Notes under the pieces: generated by a model | Told to the model about the DNA's origin: nothing | Databases searched by the model: none | The model's input: the letters and a program-made list of their open reading frames with translations, nothing else | Made by a program: the position numbers and the translations under genes | Assembly: GCA_003868215.1 (NCBI GenBank) | Contig: QWDQ01000013.1 | Span: 248,001-312,000 of the forward strand | From: Pseudophaeomoniella oleicola | Taxonomy: Eukaryota > Ascomycota > Eurotiomycetes > Phaeomoniellales > Phaeomoniellaceae | Direction of reading: 5' to 3' | Length of the DNA stretch: 64,000 bases | Part shown: piece by piece, positions 45,326-56,406 of the stretch | Position numbering within the stretch: the first letter of the stretch is position 1 | Layout of the letters: the number at the start of each line of letters is the position of its first letter

Positions 45326-45920
45326 TTAAGGGAAATATAAAGCCCTGTGGTACATGGTGATGCAGCCCCAGATGTTCTCGATAAAGTAGCAAAGACGTGA
45401 TTCATTCTTGGTATCGTTCTCGTCCTGACCCCTAGCCATGAAACAGTACCCGCTTTCCTGGACTTTGGGCACAATAAAGTGGCTGATAGATTCCCATTTG
45501 GTAGCAATGGTTTTTCCGTAGTGGTGCATAGTAGATCTCGTAGTATCGCTGCACACTCTTTACCAGGCTGCATAGGCTGCACGTACTATCGCTTAGTCTC
45601 CCCTTGGTTCTGTGCTGTGCCCAGGATCAGAACCGATTTCTGGAATCTCCTCGCGGTTTAGCCCAACGTTTCGTGCCCTCCCCAAATCATATCTTGCATA
45701 TTGTGGACCTTCTTCCTCGAAGGGTCCTTCTCCCCCTTGACCTAGCTAGGCGTGGTGTTCGGATTGAGATAGTTAATCGATCCCATTCCTGTATGATTGC
45801 ATCATCCGGCTGAATACGAGAGTTGGCCGGCAGAAACCATTGGTGAAGGCAGTTGGTAAAAGAGACCATGTCGTAGCGCTCACGGCGCCCAATGACACCC
45901 ACATCGAACAATCGCAACAT
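45326..45920 (-). other. coding-like fragments, unresolved gene or remnant
   Basis: Minus-strand segments with protein-like composition but no complete model. One at about 45880-45780 reads RYDMVSFTNCLHQWFLPANS then QPDDAIIQEWDRLTIS. A second at about 45730-45600 reads ARYDLGRARNVGLNREEIPE and ends STEPRGD. A third at 45556-45326 reads KWESISHFIVPKVQESGYCF, then RLCYFIENIWGCITMYHRAL and a stop. They lie in different frames with stops between them, and I could not place introns that join them convincingly. They may be exons of one or two small lineage-specific genes, or the remains of such genes. They sit just downstream of the 90-aa gene at 46076. Confidence 0.3.
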
Positions 45921-46075
45921 GAATCGGAAGCTGCGGCATGGCTGCTAAATCTTCCATGACTCCCTCGTTTTGCATCACTCCCGACGATGCAGAGGCAGGG
46001 CCACGATTTGCCCCACAACGAAAGAGACATCATCGAGGGTCGGACCTTGATCATTCCTTATCGGCAATCCCCCGA

Positions 46076-46348
46076 TCAATGTCCTCGGTGCGAGTTCCAA
46101 AACAAGGTCACTGCCCGCTGATATGCCGGATCCCCTCGAAATCGATCTTGGAAATAGTTGAGGACGGCAAATTCGTCCTGACTCAAGACATACGAATCGG
46201 GCCGTATTTGGATGCGCCGCCAGATTGATTGGATGGCCTGTTCCAGGATAGCCGCGACTGAAGAGGGAACTTGGTCTCCGTCTGAGTTCCTCGCGATATC
46301 TAGTGCTCGGCGAATGGACGATGCATCTGAGGGGATGCTGTTAGTCAT
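46076..46348 (-). CDS. small uncharacterised fungal protein (90 aa)
   Basis: A single-exon gene. The ATG at 46348 gives MTNSIPSDASSIRRALDIAR and the frame ends WNSHRGH at 46076. Nearly every residue fits a compact helical protein: AILEQAIQSIWRRIQIRPDS, then YVLSQDEFAVLNYFQDRF, then GDPAYQRAVTLFW. I recall short fungal proteins with the pattern DSYVMTRDEFAVFNYFxxRFxGN...A..RYWDN, all annotated as hypothetical, often in gene-poor accessory regions. There is no signal peptide or membrane span. Function unknown; I do not infer one. It is the only credible complete gene between 39.6 and 52.2 kb. Confidence 0.7.
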   Translation of the reverse strand: MTNSIPSDASSIRRALDIARNSDGDQVPSSVAAILEQAIQSIWRRIQIRPDSYVLSQDEFAVLNYFQDRFRGDPAYQRAVTLFWNSHRGH

Positions 46349-47748
46349 CTTGCGAGGTGGGAGAAGCAAACGTTGTTTGTGAGAAGATAGGCCAATTCAA
46401 ATTGAGACCCTCCACAGTAGGCTTTATACGTAGAGATGAATGACTTGCCGGTGCATCGACACCGGCTCCCATACACAGTCTCCGCTCTTAGTGGACTTGC
46501 ATCCCCGAACCGATCACAGAATCGAAATCAATGTAAAAAAGGAAATAAAAGAAAGAGAAGAAAAGAAAAGAAAAGAAAAAAAGACTCACCAGATCGATCA
46601 GATCCCGAGACTGAGTCGTCTACGTAGGAACTTGGAATGGTACAAATAGGCCTGGGGTGGCACAGTCAGAGGCTATACCAAACGGTAACGTTAGAAGTAG
46701 ACGCTTACTGAAAGAAGGTGTCGATGGAAGCATCGACCTGAATTTGTTTCATGGCTTGGACCTGTCGTTGCCTGTGACCCGAAAGGTGGAGTACTTGCAG
46801 CAATCGTCGTGGATGTAGAACCAATGGATGGAGAGGAATTACTTCGAGGTCGGTGGTGCTCTTGGGCAGCGGGGGTATCCCTCAAAGCGTGGCAATCACA
46901 CACTATCCAGTGATACAGCAGATGGAAAATATGCCGTGGGCAATAGTGCAGTTCGTGCACAACGGAAGCCGCAGTGGGAACACTTGACGTGGATCACTTG
47001 ATTTTGATCTGATCTGAGGGCTGACGACGGTTCTGTGATGCGTTGGTCGTTCGAGTCCACTTGATGACGGTTGATACACGCCAGCACACGGTTGTTACGA
47101 TGTTGCTCTTGGAAAGGAGAATTGGTTTAAAGACTCTAGACGGCACGTGGCAGCAGATGTAGCAACAGGCAACGTAAGAGACGGGCTTCGTGAACGACAG
47201 CAACACCTCCGAGGTCCCCAGAGAGGGAGTACGTCGGTCTATTAATACTAGTTTCGAGCACGGTGATAAGGAGAGATTCCGAGCGGAACGTTCGTCTCTT
47301 TAAAAGTCTGAATTGACTTTATATCTGCAACGGAGGGGGCGAGGGGGGAGAAATCCGTACAGACTTGATCAATAGCAGCCAGTGTGAGGGCAACAGCGTT
47401 TGCACGAAGACGACCAGCATGATTGAGAATGGAGACGGAAACTATGGAGAGTTTTCTGTAGTCGAGAAGCATAATATCAGAAAATGGTCCCAAGAGGAAG
47501 CAGAAGACCCAAGACCCAACAACCGGGAAAGGGGGTCTTGTCCGAAGAGGAAAGTCAAAACAGAATTGGCTCGTGGGCGGCGTCAGGGATCCTTTCACTT
47601 TTCACTTTTCACTTTTTCCAATGCTCATCCAAAGGAATCAGAAATAAGCCTTTGCCCAGGATCCGCCGCGCCAAACGCCCACAACTGGAGACTGGAACTG
47701 CGAACTGGGAACCTGGGAACCTGGGAACCAGGAACTGATCGGTGATTT

Positions 47749-47866
47749 CCATATATCCATATATCCATATATCCATCTGACGGCCTGTCGGCTCCGGTGC
47801 CGGTGACAGTAACGGTGACACTCGCAGTGACAGTGACGGTGGACAGTGACGACTACAGTTACGGTT
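47749..47866. repeat. CATATATC and GTGACAG/GTGACGG tandem repeats
   Basis: About three and a half units of CATATATC at 47749-47776 and a run of imperfect CAGTGACGGTGA-like units at 47796-47866. A neighbouring GGGAACCT triplication sits at about 47705-47730. Confidence 0.75.
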
Positions 47867-50712
47867 GGATGGATACTCGAAGGTATCGTCTTTGTCGCAT
47901 CATTGGTACCTTAAGCGAACGGGCTTGCTGATTCCAAACAGGAAGTAGGTACTTGTTTATCACCCAGTGACGAATTATTAATTGGCCTACCAGGAAGAGA
48001 GAGAGCCTAAGTTACTACGTTTGATAACTTAACTTCCAACTTAGTCTCCGAGAAAGACATGTCTGCCCCTTTCGGCAGCTTACCGGTCAATGATCCACGG
48101 TTGATGATCTTACTACAACGTAGTACAAAGTAAATACTAGACGTATTATTTATTCCCCTACTGCAGAGGTAATTAGAATCCTTTGATCAAGCCTTTCAGG
48201 GACCATGGCCGTAATTAATTACCTTTATGATGCTCTCAAATGTCACCTAAGTTACAGTTGGTAACTTGCAAGTTGAGGCGAAACTCCAATTTATCTACAT
48301 ATTTAATTATTATCCCCTCGTTCCCTTGTCTGCTGTACAACTACATTGATTATATTGCCAACATCTAGGGCGATAACTTGTTATTCCAACTGTCTATTGC
48401 GAAACAAAAAGATCGCTCCATGATGGTTGCAGCATGGCGCTTGGCTACGAAGGACTTAGGTTTTTCGTTACAACCTTTGGGTTTACCGGTAGGGTTCAAT
48501 TTCTGGTCTTGAGAAGCCAATTCTGGTGCTGACTGAAGAGACTTCACGATTGATCCGGCCGTGAGTGAAATCGTTCTACGGTAGAGTTTTTTTCTGGCAA
48601 GATGCTTGGCTTGGTGCGACTAACTGGACTGTTCCACCGTCATGTTCAACAACATCGTTCCTGTATGGTGCTCTCGTCCTGTCCCCTTCACGGATATCGA
48701 CGTGCTCGCGACTAAAATTGTATGCCATAATATCTATCAAGCCTGGAAGCTAGTTTAGATATCAGACATTGGCGACGGTTTCAGCCGTCCCGTCTCAGAA
48801 TGCTACGGAACAACGAATCCAGTTGGCCAGGTTCGTCTAATCGCTTCACAACCAAGGGCAGCTACTATAGTTGCCGGTAGGTAGTCCGATACACTCAGTA
48901 CTGTACATGTCCCTCGAGCACAGTCTTCTAGAAACCAAAGCGCATTGGCTTTTATTACAACTAATATTCCCACACTCGTCATTCGACGGATGTCAGCTTA
49001 TCACTGATTCTGGCGACTTGCTTACAGCTATCTTACTGTATCTGGACTGGATTAGTCCCAAACTATTTCCCGCAGAGCGTCACAAGTGCCACATGCAAAG
49101 CACAGTACCTAGGTACTTCACCCATCACCAGGCTGTGATTCTTCTAGCCTAAAACTAGCGGAAACTGAAAACGCTCTCGGCCGATGATGTACTAAGTACT
49201 GTACATAGAACTCCTCGGGACCAGGGGGTGATTTTGGGATGGCATCTATCCTCCAAGGCGAGGGTCTTCATTCGTCGAGATTAGATGTACCGCTCCAATG
49301 GGAAGCTCGCATCCTCGACCTCTGCTTGCCTATGTTAGTAAGTACATAACACACATAACTTACGTAGTACATCGCTCGTGATCCATGCTGTATGAATCTT
49401 AGATCGGCGGCTCCGATGTGGAGCGGCTATTATCCTACAAGGAAAACTGCAACGTTGAGGCCACACAGCTATGCTACAGTCCTACAGTCCTGCATAGTAC
49501 GACGCTGACGGAGAGACGGAAGCAGGGCACCTTACTCTTCAAGCCTGCCACAAAAAACAAAAAAAAAAAAAACAAGGGCAGCTGGGTGTTCAAAACCGGC
49601 TCACGGATGACAAGTCGATCGAAGGGTAAGGATGATAAACACCGATGCTCTAATAGTACAACTGGAAGCGACGAACATGATTGAACCTGGCATGATGATC
49701 CAGTGGCCTAATCCAGAATCCATACCCTCTATTGGTCTGAAGAGAAAATACTCCCTCTCCAACTGAACGTATCCTTGCCCCAAGCCATGATTGTGGTACT
49801 GCAGCACAGAACGAACTATGTAAACTTGCTCATTTACCCTCTGCCGTACGGTGAAAACGAGCTGACGTGGATGGCCCCCTGGCATCTTTTTGCTTTCCCA
49901 ACAACATTTGCCTAATCCAACGTGTTTTAGCCATGGTGCGATTAGTTAGGTTTGATGGGCTGAAGTCAGAGCTGGGTCAAGAGGTGGTGTTTGCTGTTTC
50001 GGAATGCAATGGAATGGCTCAGTAGCACGGTCACTTCTGGTAGACCCAGTTTTCTCTCCCGGCCATTTCTTCGAGTCTTCCCTGTCTTTCCCTGTCTTCC
50101 CTGTCGCTTCTTACAGATGGACTGTAGATATCTCAGATCCGGCTTAGTCAACTCCGATAATGTGAGTTTTGGCCGAGACGGCTTGACTCCATGGTAATTG
50201 GCCCCCAATACTCCGTGTTGTCATCGAACAGGATCTCTGTTACACTTATTTACTTTTTTTTCTTGTTCTTCTATACCGGCTTGCCGACATGATAGGAAGT
50301 CAATTTCATGTAAGAGTGTGTAAACTTTGCGGGACTATCATGCTGGCATATTTGATAGACAGATCGAGCACACGAAACTGGTAGCCCTTCCATAGACGTC
50401 TCTCAGCTCATTTTCTACTTTTGTCCGAGAGCCTTTTTCCCAATTCACTTTGTCCGACTCTCCGACGGAAGGTGTTGTATAACCCAATTCACCGATTCGG
50501 AAGGCCTGTTGTCAATAACGTTACGCTTTCTCTCGCTTACAAGCCTTGGTCATTTTTCGACCTTGTTCTGGTGAAACTTTGTCAGCGAAGTTAGAGAAAA
50601 GTAACGTTGGACCAGGATCAGCGAAGAGGAACCTTGGACCATGGCAACTTCCAGAGGTCCGGCAGCGCCGTACCGCACGTGCCGATAAGCCTCGTTATCC
50701 TGTGCAATCTCG

Positions 50713-50743
50713 CTGATGATGATGACGATGACGATGACGATGA
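50713..50743. repeat. GATGAC hexamer microsatellite
   Basis: GATGAT units followed by three GATGAC units. Confidence 0.85.
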
Positions 50744-52211
50744 GATAGGCGCCTCGGACAAGATTGACAAAGGTGGTAATTATTTTTGACTGCCCTTGTC
50801 TACATGTCTCTCGAGTTGTCATATCAATCTCAACCTCAATATCACCTTCTTTTCGTCCAGCGGCCTGCCTCCAAATTTGACTTTCTATCTTCTCGTATAT
50901 ACCGAGGCATCATAGGATTCGCTGAAGTTTGTGACGAGGAAAGTATATCAAGTTTGACACCATTCTGGAGTCTGATCATTTAGCGAGGAAAGAGAGTGCG
51001 GTTTATCGATAATAGACTTCCAACTTGCGCGCTTCTCTTTATTGCAAATCCCTCGGAACTTACTGCGTACGTAGTAGTATGTACGATCATTGATCATTGA
51101 TCATTGACCAGTTTTTGACAGTTGCTCCGAAGTGGATCTGAATGACTTGTACAGGACCCAGCTTGTCCGCGCGTTACCTTGTTGTCTTACTCCATCATCG
51201 TGTCAATGTCTGCCGAGGAGATCAATAGGGTTGATGGTCCACGACTCAGCAAAACTCAAAGATCCGGGGTTGTCGATTCAAGCAGCTTATCTTTGAGGCG
51301 CCAACGACTTCGTATTAACAATGGAGCTCGTTACGGATTCACGAGTACGAAACGCACGAGCAAGTCGCATGGGATCTATTATCATTGCTCCGTGAGCAGC
51401 ATCGGCTGGATCGCTGGATCGCTGGGTCGCACCAAGACCATGGCTCCTGCCAATACGGCTCCATCGGCAGGGCATCCGGATGTAGCCGGTGACATAGCGG
51501 TTGTATCCAACGAAACGTTTTATTCAATTATACCTAATGCATCTATCTGACAGCGTCTAGTCCGTCAATTGATATGTCCAAATCCACCTTATGCTCACTG
51601 CAGGCACTTGGATCGTTAGTCTCATCAATTCGGTCTGCCCAAGGAATATGCGTAGAATTATGGTCGTTTGCACGGTATATCAGCCTATTGGCTTCCAGAG
51701 AGATAAAGTGCCGGTCAACTCTTATCCATCAGTACTCTGGAGCAAAAAGGTATCTATCAAGGTATTGTTGCGGTGGCCGCTATTACCTAGTTCTGGCCGA
51801 TACATAATCATGATTAATCTGTTCACATCTTCGCATCAAAGAATCAACGGAACATATCAAGCAGACTATTCTCCTGGTCCATAGGTTTGTGATACTCACA
51901 TATAGACCCCAAAAGAAACCATGAATACAGCACTACAATATGATTAATGCCGCAGTGTTGCTAATAGTCTATTCATGGCTTGTTGAGATGAGTGTATTCT
52001 ACGCCCAGCGATCTAGATGCCCACCAACGGCGGCATCGCACTGGGAGAAGATTGATGTAGGTCTTGGCGTTCACAGTCGGTCATCACCACACGCTCTCAA
52101 CCACCAAAAAATCCAAAAGTAGACTTCATGCAAGCAGGGTCTGCTTCAGCCACAACTCACATCCATGACTGTTTTACTTGACCTGATATTGAAAGATACT
52201 CATCGGCAACA

Positions 52212-53513
52212 ATGGTTTACTATTTCACGTCCAAAGTGACTGGCGACCCAGCCTTCATATACGTCGGAAAAGACAAATTCGAAAGTACGGCCCGTTCACA
52301 GTCTGAGAAACATAGCTGGCAGACTAGCTTGTTACCTAGCTTCTGGGAAATGGAATAGCCACTGACTTGACCAACCATCCATCTAGACGAAGACTTGATC
52401 AGATATGGATGGGATGAAGACGTATGGTGCGCGGGAAAAAAGCGAAGTCCCCCCCAAGATTCGCATACTAACGAGGGGTGATGGCAGGGTAAGAATCTCT
52501 CTCCACCAATATCGCGCCGTTCCGAGCAAGATCTAGCTCAGCATCCTTTTATGCAAAAAGAAATGCAACCCGAATTGCTGAGACATCTTCTACACAAAAG
52601 TTCCATGTCGACAACTTGTCGAGCGCCCATGTGTATTTGCGGATGAAGCCGGGCCAGAAATGGGATGAGTTGCCAGAGGAGCTTCTCGTCGATTGTGCAC
52701 AGCTCACGAAGGCGAACTCGATAGAAGGTAAGTCAGCTGTTAGAGCAGATGGCAGATGTTTCTTGCAACATTCATTTCCCCTACTGTGCCGATGTGGACA
52801 TGCAGTCCTCGTTGGATGCAGTGGCACAAATTCCTGTCATAACAATGGCTTCTTATTTGTACACTCGCTCCTCCTACGATTCTTTTCATGATGGCGGCAG
52901 ACTCGGAATCCCTAGATCACCACTTGTCCCTTTTTTTTCCCCTCCTCAATGCTCCAGAGACACTCATTACCCATTGCCCCTTTATCCCCAGTACCTCCGC
53001 CAGTTCCCTTTACTCCCTTTACCCCTATCATCACTCCTTCCCTCAAAAAAGAAAAGAGAAAAAAAGGGCAATCCCCTCCTAACCAACCGAAACCCCCTTT
53101 GCCGGTCCACAGGCAACAAAAAAGACAACATAACAATAATCTACACCCCGTGGTCCAACCTGAAAAAAGACGCCTCCATGCCCGCCGGCCAAGTAACATT
53201 CCACAACCCGCGCCAAACCCGCAAACTCCTCGTCCCCCGCCGCGAAAATCCCATCGTCAACCGTCTGACCAAGACCCGCGTCGAGCGGTTTCCCGACCTC
53301 CGCGAGGAGCGCGAAGACGAGCGCCGGCGCAAGAACCGCGACGATCGCAAGAAGAGGGAGCACGCGAAACTGAAGGAAAAGGAGGAGAAGAGGCAGCGGG
53401 AGGAGGTGAGGTGGAGTAAGGATCACGCTTATGATGAGATGATGAGTGAGGAGCAGGTGCGGATGAGTAGTAATCAGGATAGGAATAGTGATTGGGAAGA
53501 TGATTTCATGTAA
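52212..53513 (+). CDS. CCDC25/Jlp2 homologue (NFACT-R domain protein)
   Basis: Homologue of human CCDC25 and yeast Jlp2, proteins with the NFACT-R (DUF814) domain. Exons are 52212..52284, 52387..52426, 52488 (one base), 52601..52727 and 53113..53513, giving 213 aa. The domain runs from VYYFTSKV through [49 protein letters not shown] and [20 protein letters not shown]. After [13 protein letters not shown] there is a long basic/acidic coiled coil, ending in the family's MSSNQD and an acidic tail. The conserved Trp of VWFH is TG from exon 2, G from the one-base exon, then TTC begins exon 4. The last intron (52728..53112, 385 nt) is unusually long and pyrimidine-rich. Convergent with the PalA gene. 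Confidence 0.9.
52427..52600 (+). other. paired introns flanking a one-base exon (or twin intron)
   Basis: Intron A, 52427-52487, starts GTGCGC and has the perfect branch site TACTAAC at 52466-52472, then GGCAG. A single G at 52488 follows. Intron B, 52489-52600, starts GTAAGA and ends CAAAAG before TTC CAT. Excision of A first would leave TGG next to GTAAGA, a strong donor, so stepwise removal as a nested pair is also possible. Either route gives the same mRNA and keeps the Trp codon. Confidence 0.75.
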
Positions 53514-53667
53514 ACAATCTTCAACTCACGGAACAGTCCTTAAGGAGGTATTATATTTTGGGCTAGCAACGCTTGGAATATTCAGCCAGACAGCCAGTCA
53601 ACCAACAACATTATTATAATCCCATTTTCCGCCGCCCTCGATGTCTCTGTTCGTATCTATTATACCT

Positions 53668-53702
53668 ATCATCATCATCATCACCATCACCATCGTCATC
53701 AT
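53668..53702. repeat. (ATC)n / ATCACC microsatellite
   Basis: Imperfect CAT/CAC triplets in the 211-bp gap between two convergent genes. Confidence 0.85.
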
Positions 53703-53724
53703 TACACTACCACCCAACATCCAT

Positions 53725-56406
53725 TCACGAAAACCGTATCTCCTGTCCCTGATCCCACGTCGCATTCGTCTTCCGCGCCTCCGGATACGCCGCCGCATGT
53801 GGATTCTTCACACTCTGCTGCGTCGAGGGCATGGCGAACTTGATGCCCATATCCGGCTGCCACATGCCTGGTTTCGGGGTCCCGCCCAAGGCCCGGGTGG
53901 GTTGCGGTGCGGGGAGAGGCGAGCTTTCGTCCGTGTGAGGGTGCGCGAAGGTGGTAGGTGGTGGAGGTCGAGAACGTTCCTTGTCGAGGTTCTTTTGGGC
54001 CTGAAGAGCGTTGGACGTCTCGTTTAGCGTCATTTGAGACAGGTTGTGGGACGTGATGTCACTGTTCAGAGTTAATGAGGGAGCAAACCGCTAGGGGACA
54101 TGTAGACTCACGATTCCAGATTGCTAGCCTCCATACGTCTCTGGTTCACGAAGTTCCTTGTGCCATCGCGAAATCTGGTGACAATGGTTGCCAGGTCATT
54201 ATAAAACTTGCGGCCGACGTCCAAGTTCGAAACAATCTCCTTGTACTTGAGATACCCATTTTCCAGCTCTTGCAAGGCTTTCTCGCGAGCTTTAGTCGAA
54301 TTATCCCCTCTCCGAGTGTGCAGGAAGGCAGTATTTGCTTCTTGGATTCTCTTGGCGAGCTCCTCTTGTTCTGCTTGTTCTTCTACAAGCATTCTCTTTT
54401 CTTCTTCGTATGTCTGAAGGCGTTCTTCGAAGAGATCTTCAAACTGGCTGGCTTCAATCTTTTGCATTGGAAATTCTCGTTCAAGGCGCCCAGTCTCCTT
54501 TCGCAATGCTGCACTTATGTCATCGGCCCTGGCCTTCTCTCGAAGAGCCTGTGCTCTCCGCTTCCGTCTCGTCTCCAACCTGGACACTTCGTGTAAACAG
54601 TTGCTCAATTTGTGCACCTCACGTTCCACCTCGGAGGTCAGCGTAACATGCCGACTGTTCGGGACATAGCTCTCAAGATCACTGTTGGTTCCTGTCAGGA
54701 CTTGTATTGCTCTTTCAGACTCTCTCAACTTGGTCTGAACTAGGTTATCACTGCTTGCCGCTGACTTCAAATAACCCTCGACTTCTGAAATTTGCGTCCA
54801 GAGCTTTTGCCCAGCTACCTCTGATGCAGGGCGCGTCCATCTTTGTGTACCATATCTTGCTCTGGCACGGTCGTCCTCTTCTTTCTCTGTTTTTAGTAGC
54901 GACTTCCCTTCTTCGAAAATATTTCTATCGTTGACCTTGAGTTTCGCGATATCCTCCATAGATCGCTTGAGTCGATACAGGCCATCTTGTTGTCTCAGCT
55001 CTTCAGCCTTTGACAACAGGCTTGGAGGAAGGCCAAGCGGTTTCTCTACAGCCTGGAGGGAGCCAGGAAGATTCAAAGACTGCAGCAAATCGCGCAGCTG
55101 TGCGGTCATAGCCTCAAGCTCCCCCAAAATAGTATTGTTGACGAGTCGATCCCGGCGATCGCTGTATATACTTGCAGCTATGTGGACACTGTATGGTACC
55201 AACTGCGCGAAGAGAGGCTGGCCAAATGGCTGGCCGTCTCCGAGCAGCGACACACCATCTGCCACTTCCTTCGGCGCTTTTGCGGACACCATGTTGGCAC
55301 GGTCGAGAAGTTTAAGATCGGCTTTGCTGGGCACCGGCAAGAGATAAATCATGTCGTTATCTCTTTCTGCTCTTTTGAGGTCTTCCTGGACACGGGTTTT
55401 GAGACCATTGAGATCGCCTAGTACCACACGATTGATCCACTTCGACTCCTTCAGAGCTTCGTTGACGCAGACAACACTGTCTCGGAGTCTCGCGACCTCT
55501 TCACCATATTTCCGCTTCTCCAAGCAATCCCGAGACTGTCGATACTGCGCAGCGGCAACAAAGTGATGCTGCTTCGCACTGGTATGATGGATGTGCTCGG
55601 TTGAAATAGCATCTGACTTGATCGCGAAATCTCCAGCTTCAGCATAGTAATCCGATACTTTCGCTGCCAGTCGGGCAATTGTAGCATCCTTGAGACCATC
55701 TTTGACTGCCTTGGACCAAAAACACTCTTGCGCCTGCGCCAGACAGAGCTTCTCCAACGACTGTAGTGTAAAATCGTCCATGTCTTCGGGAGGCGTTGAC
55801 CGCATTTCAGGGATCACCTCCGTCCGCAGAAAGTAGAAAACACCCGCAGCCGCACAGAGATGTTGTGCTGCTGACTTAAGGCCATCGCTTGTTGTTCGGT
55901 TCAGAGCATAGGCTAATTGTGAGTAGAGCGCAGCCAGGTTGAAGAGGATATTCGCAAGCTCGAAGCGTAAATTGTTCTGCGTCGCTGGCCGGTCGAGATT
56001 GTACCCAAGTGCCGGATACCAGGAGAAATCTACACCTATCTAGTCCACGTTAGAACCGTTCTGTTTGTCCTGCTTCGTCGTCCTGTCGGAACATACATCG
56101 ATGGGAAACTTTCCCCCTATCCACCGCAATTGGGCTGCATATGCTTGTAGCTTTTTAATACCAGTAAAGTGCGGTTCCTGGACAGTAACGGCCTCTTGAC
56201 GCAACTCATCGATTATGCGCAGGTCGTCGGCGAACATCTCTGGTGACTGGTCATACTTAGAGGAGATGTACTGCTTGATAGCAGCAGCAAGCGAGACAGC
56301 TGACGCATGCCTGAAGGGGATCTGTAGAATGCTTCTGCTCAATTAATTAGCATTACTGCAGTACCTGCTATGAGTACTGTCGTGGGCAAAGGACGTACGA
56401 TGTCAT
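53725..56406 (-). CDS. palA: pH-response protein PalA/Rim20 (Bro1 domain)
   Basis: Scaffold of the ambient-pH pathway that binds PacC/Rim101 and ESCRT-III (Vps32) at endosomal or membrane sites so that the PalB protease can cut PacC. Exons are 56406..56399 (8 coding nt), 56334..56097, 56039..54112 and 54061..53725, giving 836 aa. The spliced start is MTSSILQIPFRHA, as in Aspergillus PalA. The Bro1 domain covers about 1-380 (DFSWYPALGYN, NLRFELANILFNLAALYSQ, YRQSRDCLEKRKYGEEVARL). The V-shaped coiled-coil domain follows (GSLQAVEKPLGLPPSLL to FVNQRRMEASNLESD). The tail is Pro-rich and ends with WQPDMGIKFAM near a family-typical W.PDMGI motif, plus a short extra end. It is divergent from the class II aldolase gene. 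Confidence 0.96.

Larger units (their letters stand above)
39613..46075. other. gene-poor region, part 1
   Basis: About 6.5 kb in which I find no gene I can support. It opens with dense simple repeats (TTCAC, GAT, AT, GACA and GT runs at 40.2-40.7 kb). From 41 to 45.3 kb the sequence is of ordinary base composition, with overlapping short frames on both strands that do not resemble known proteins. Coding-like fragments on the minus strand occur at 45.3-46.0 kb and are listed separately. No transposon ends or long repeats were seen. Confidence 0.5.
46349..52211. other. gene-poor region, part 2
   Basis: About 5.9 kb without a supportable gene. A minus-strand segment at 46691-46960 has a Cys/His-rich stretch (LHYCPRHIFHLLYHWIVCDC) that could be an exon, but no flanking exon was found. 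There is a GAAAA-rich tract at 46550-46581, CACTTTT repeats at about 47590-47612 and several minisatellites at 47.7-47.9 kb. Partial CTACGTAG palindromes occur at about 46620, 48113, 49364 and 51068. A short plus-strand frame at 51179-51550 is not convincing. Confidence 0.45.

Noticed and set aside
51179-51550. Plus-strand open frame of 123 codons
   Set aside because: Ser/Arg-rich without folded segments, no family resemblance, and in a repeat-bearing region.
39613-52211. Possible transposon or virus-like remnant in the gene-poor block
   Set aside because: No terminal repeats, target-site duplications, or recognisable transposase, reverse transcriptase or integrase segments were seen.
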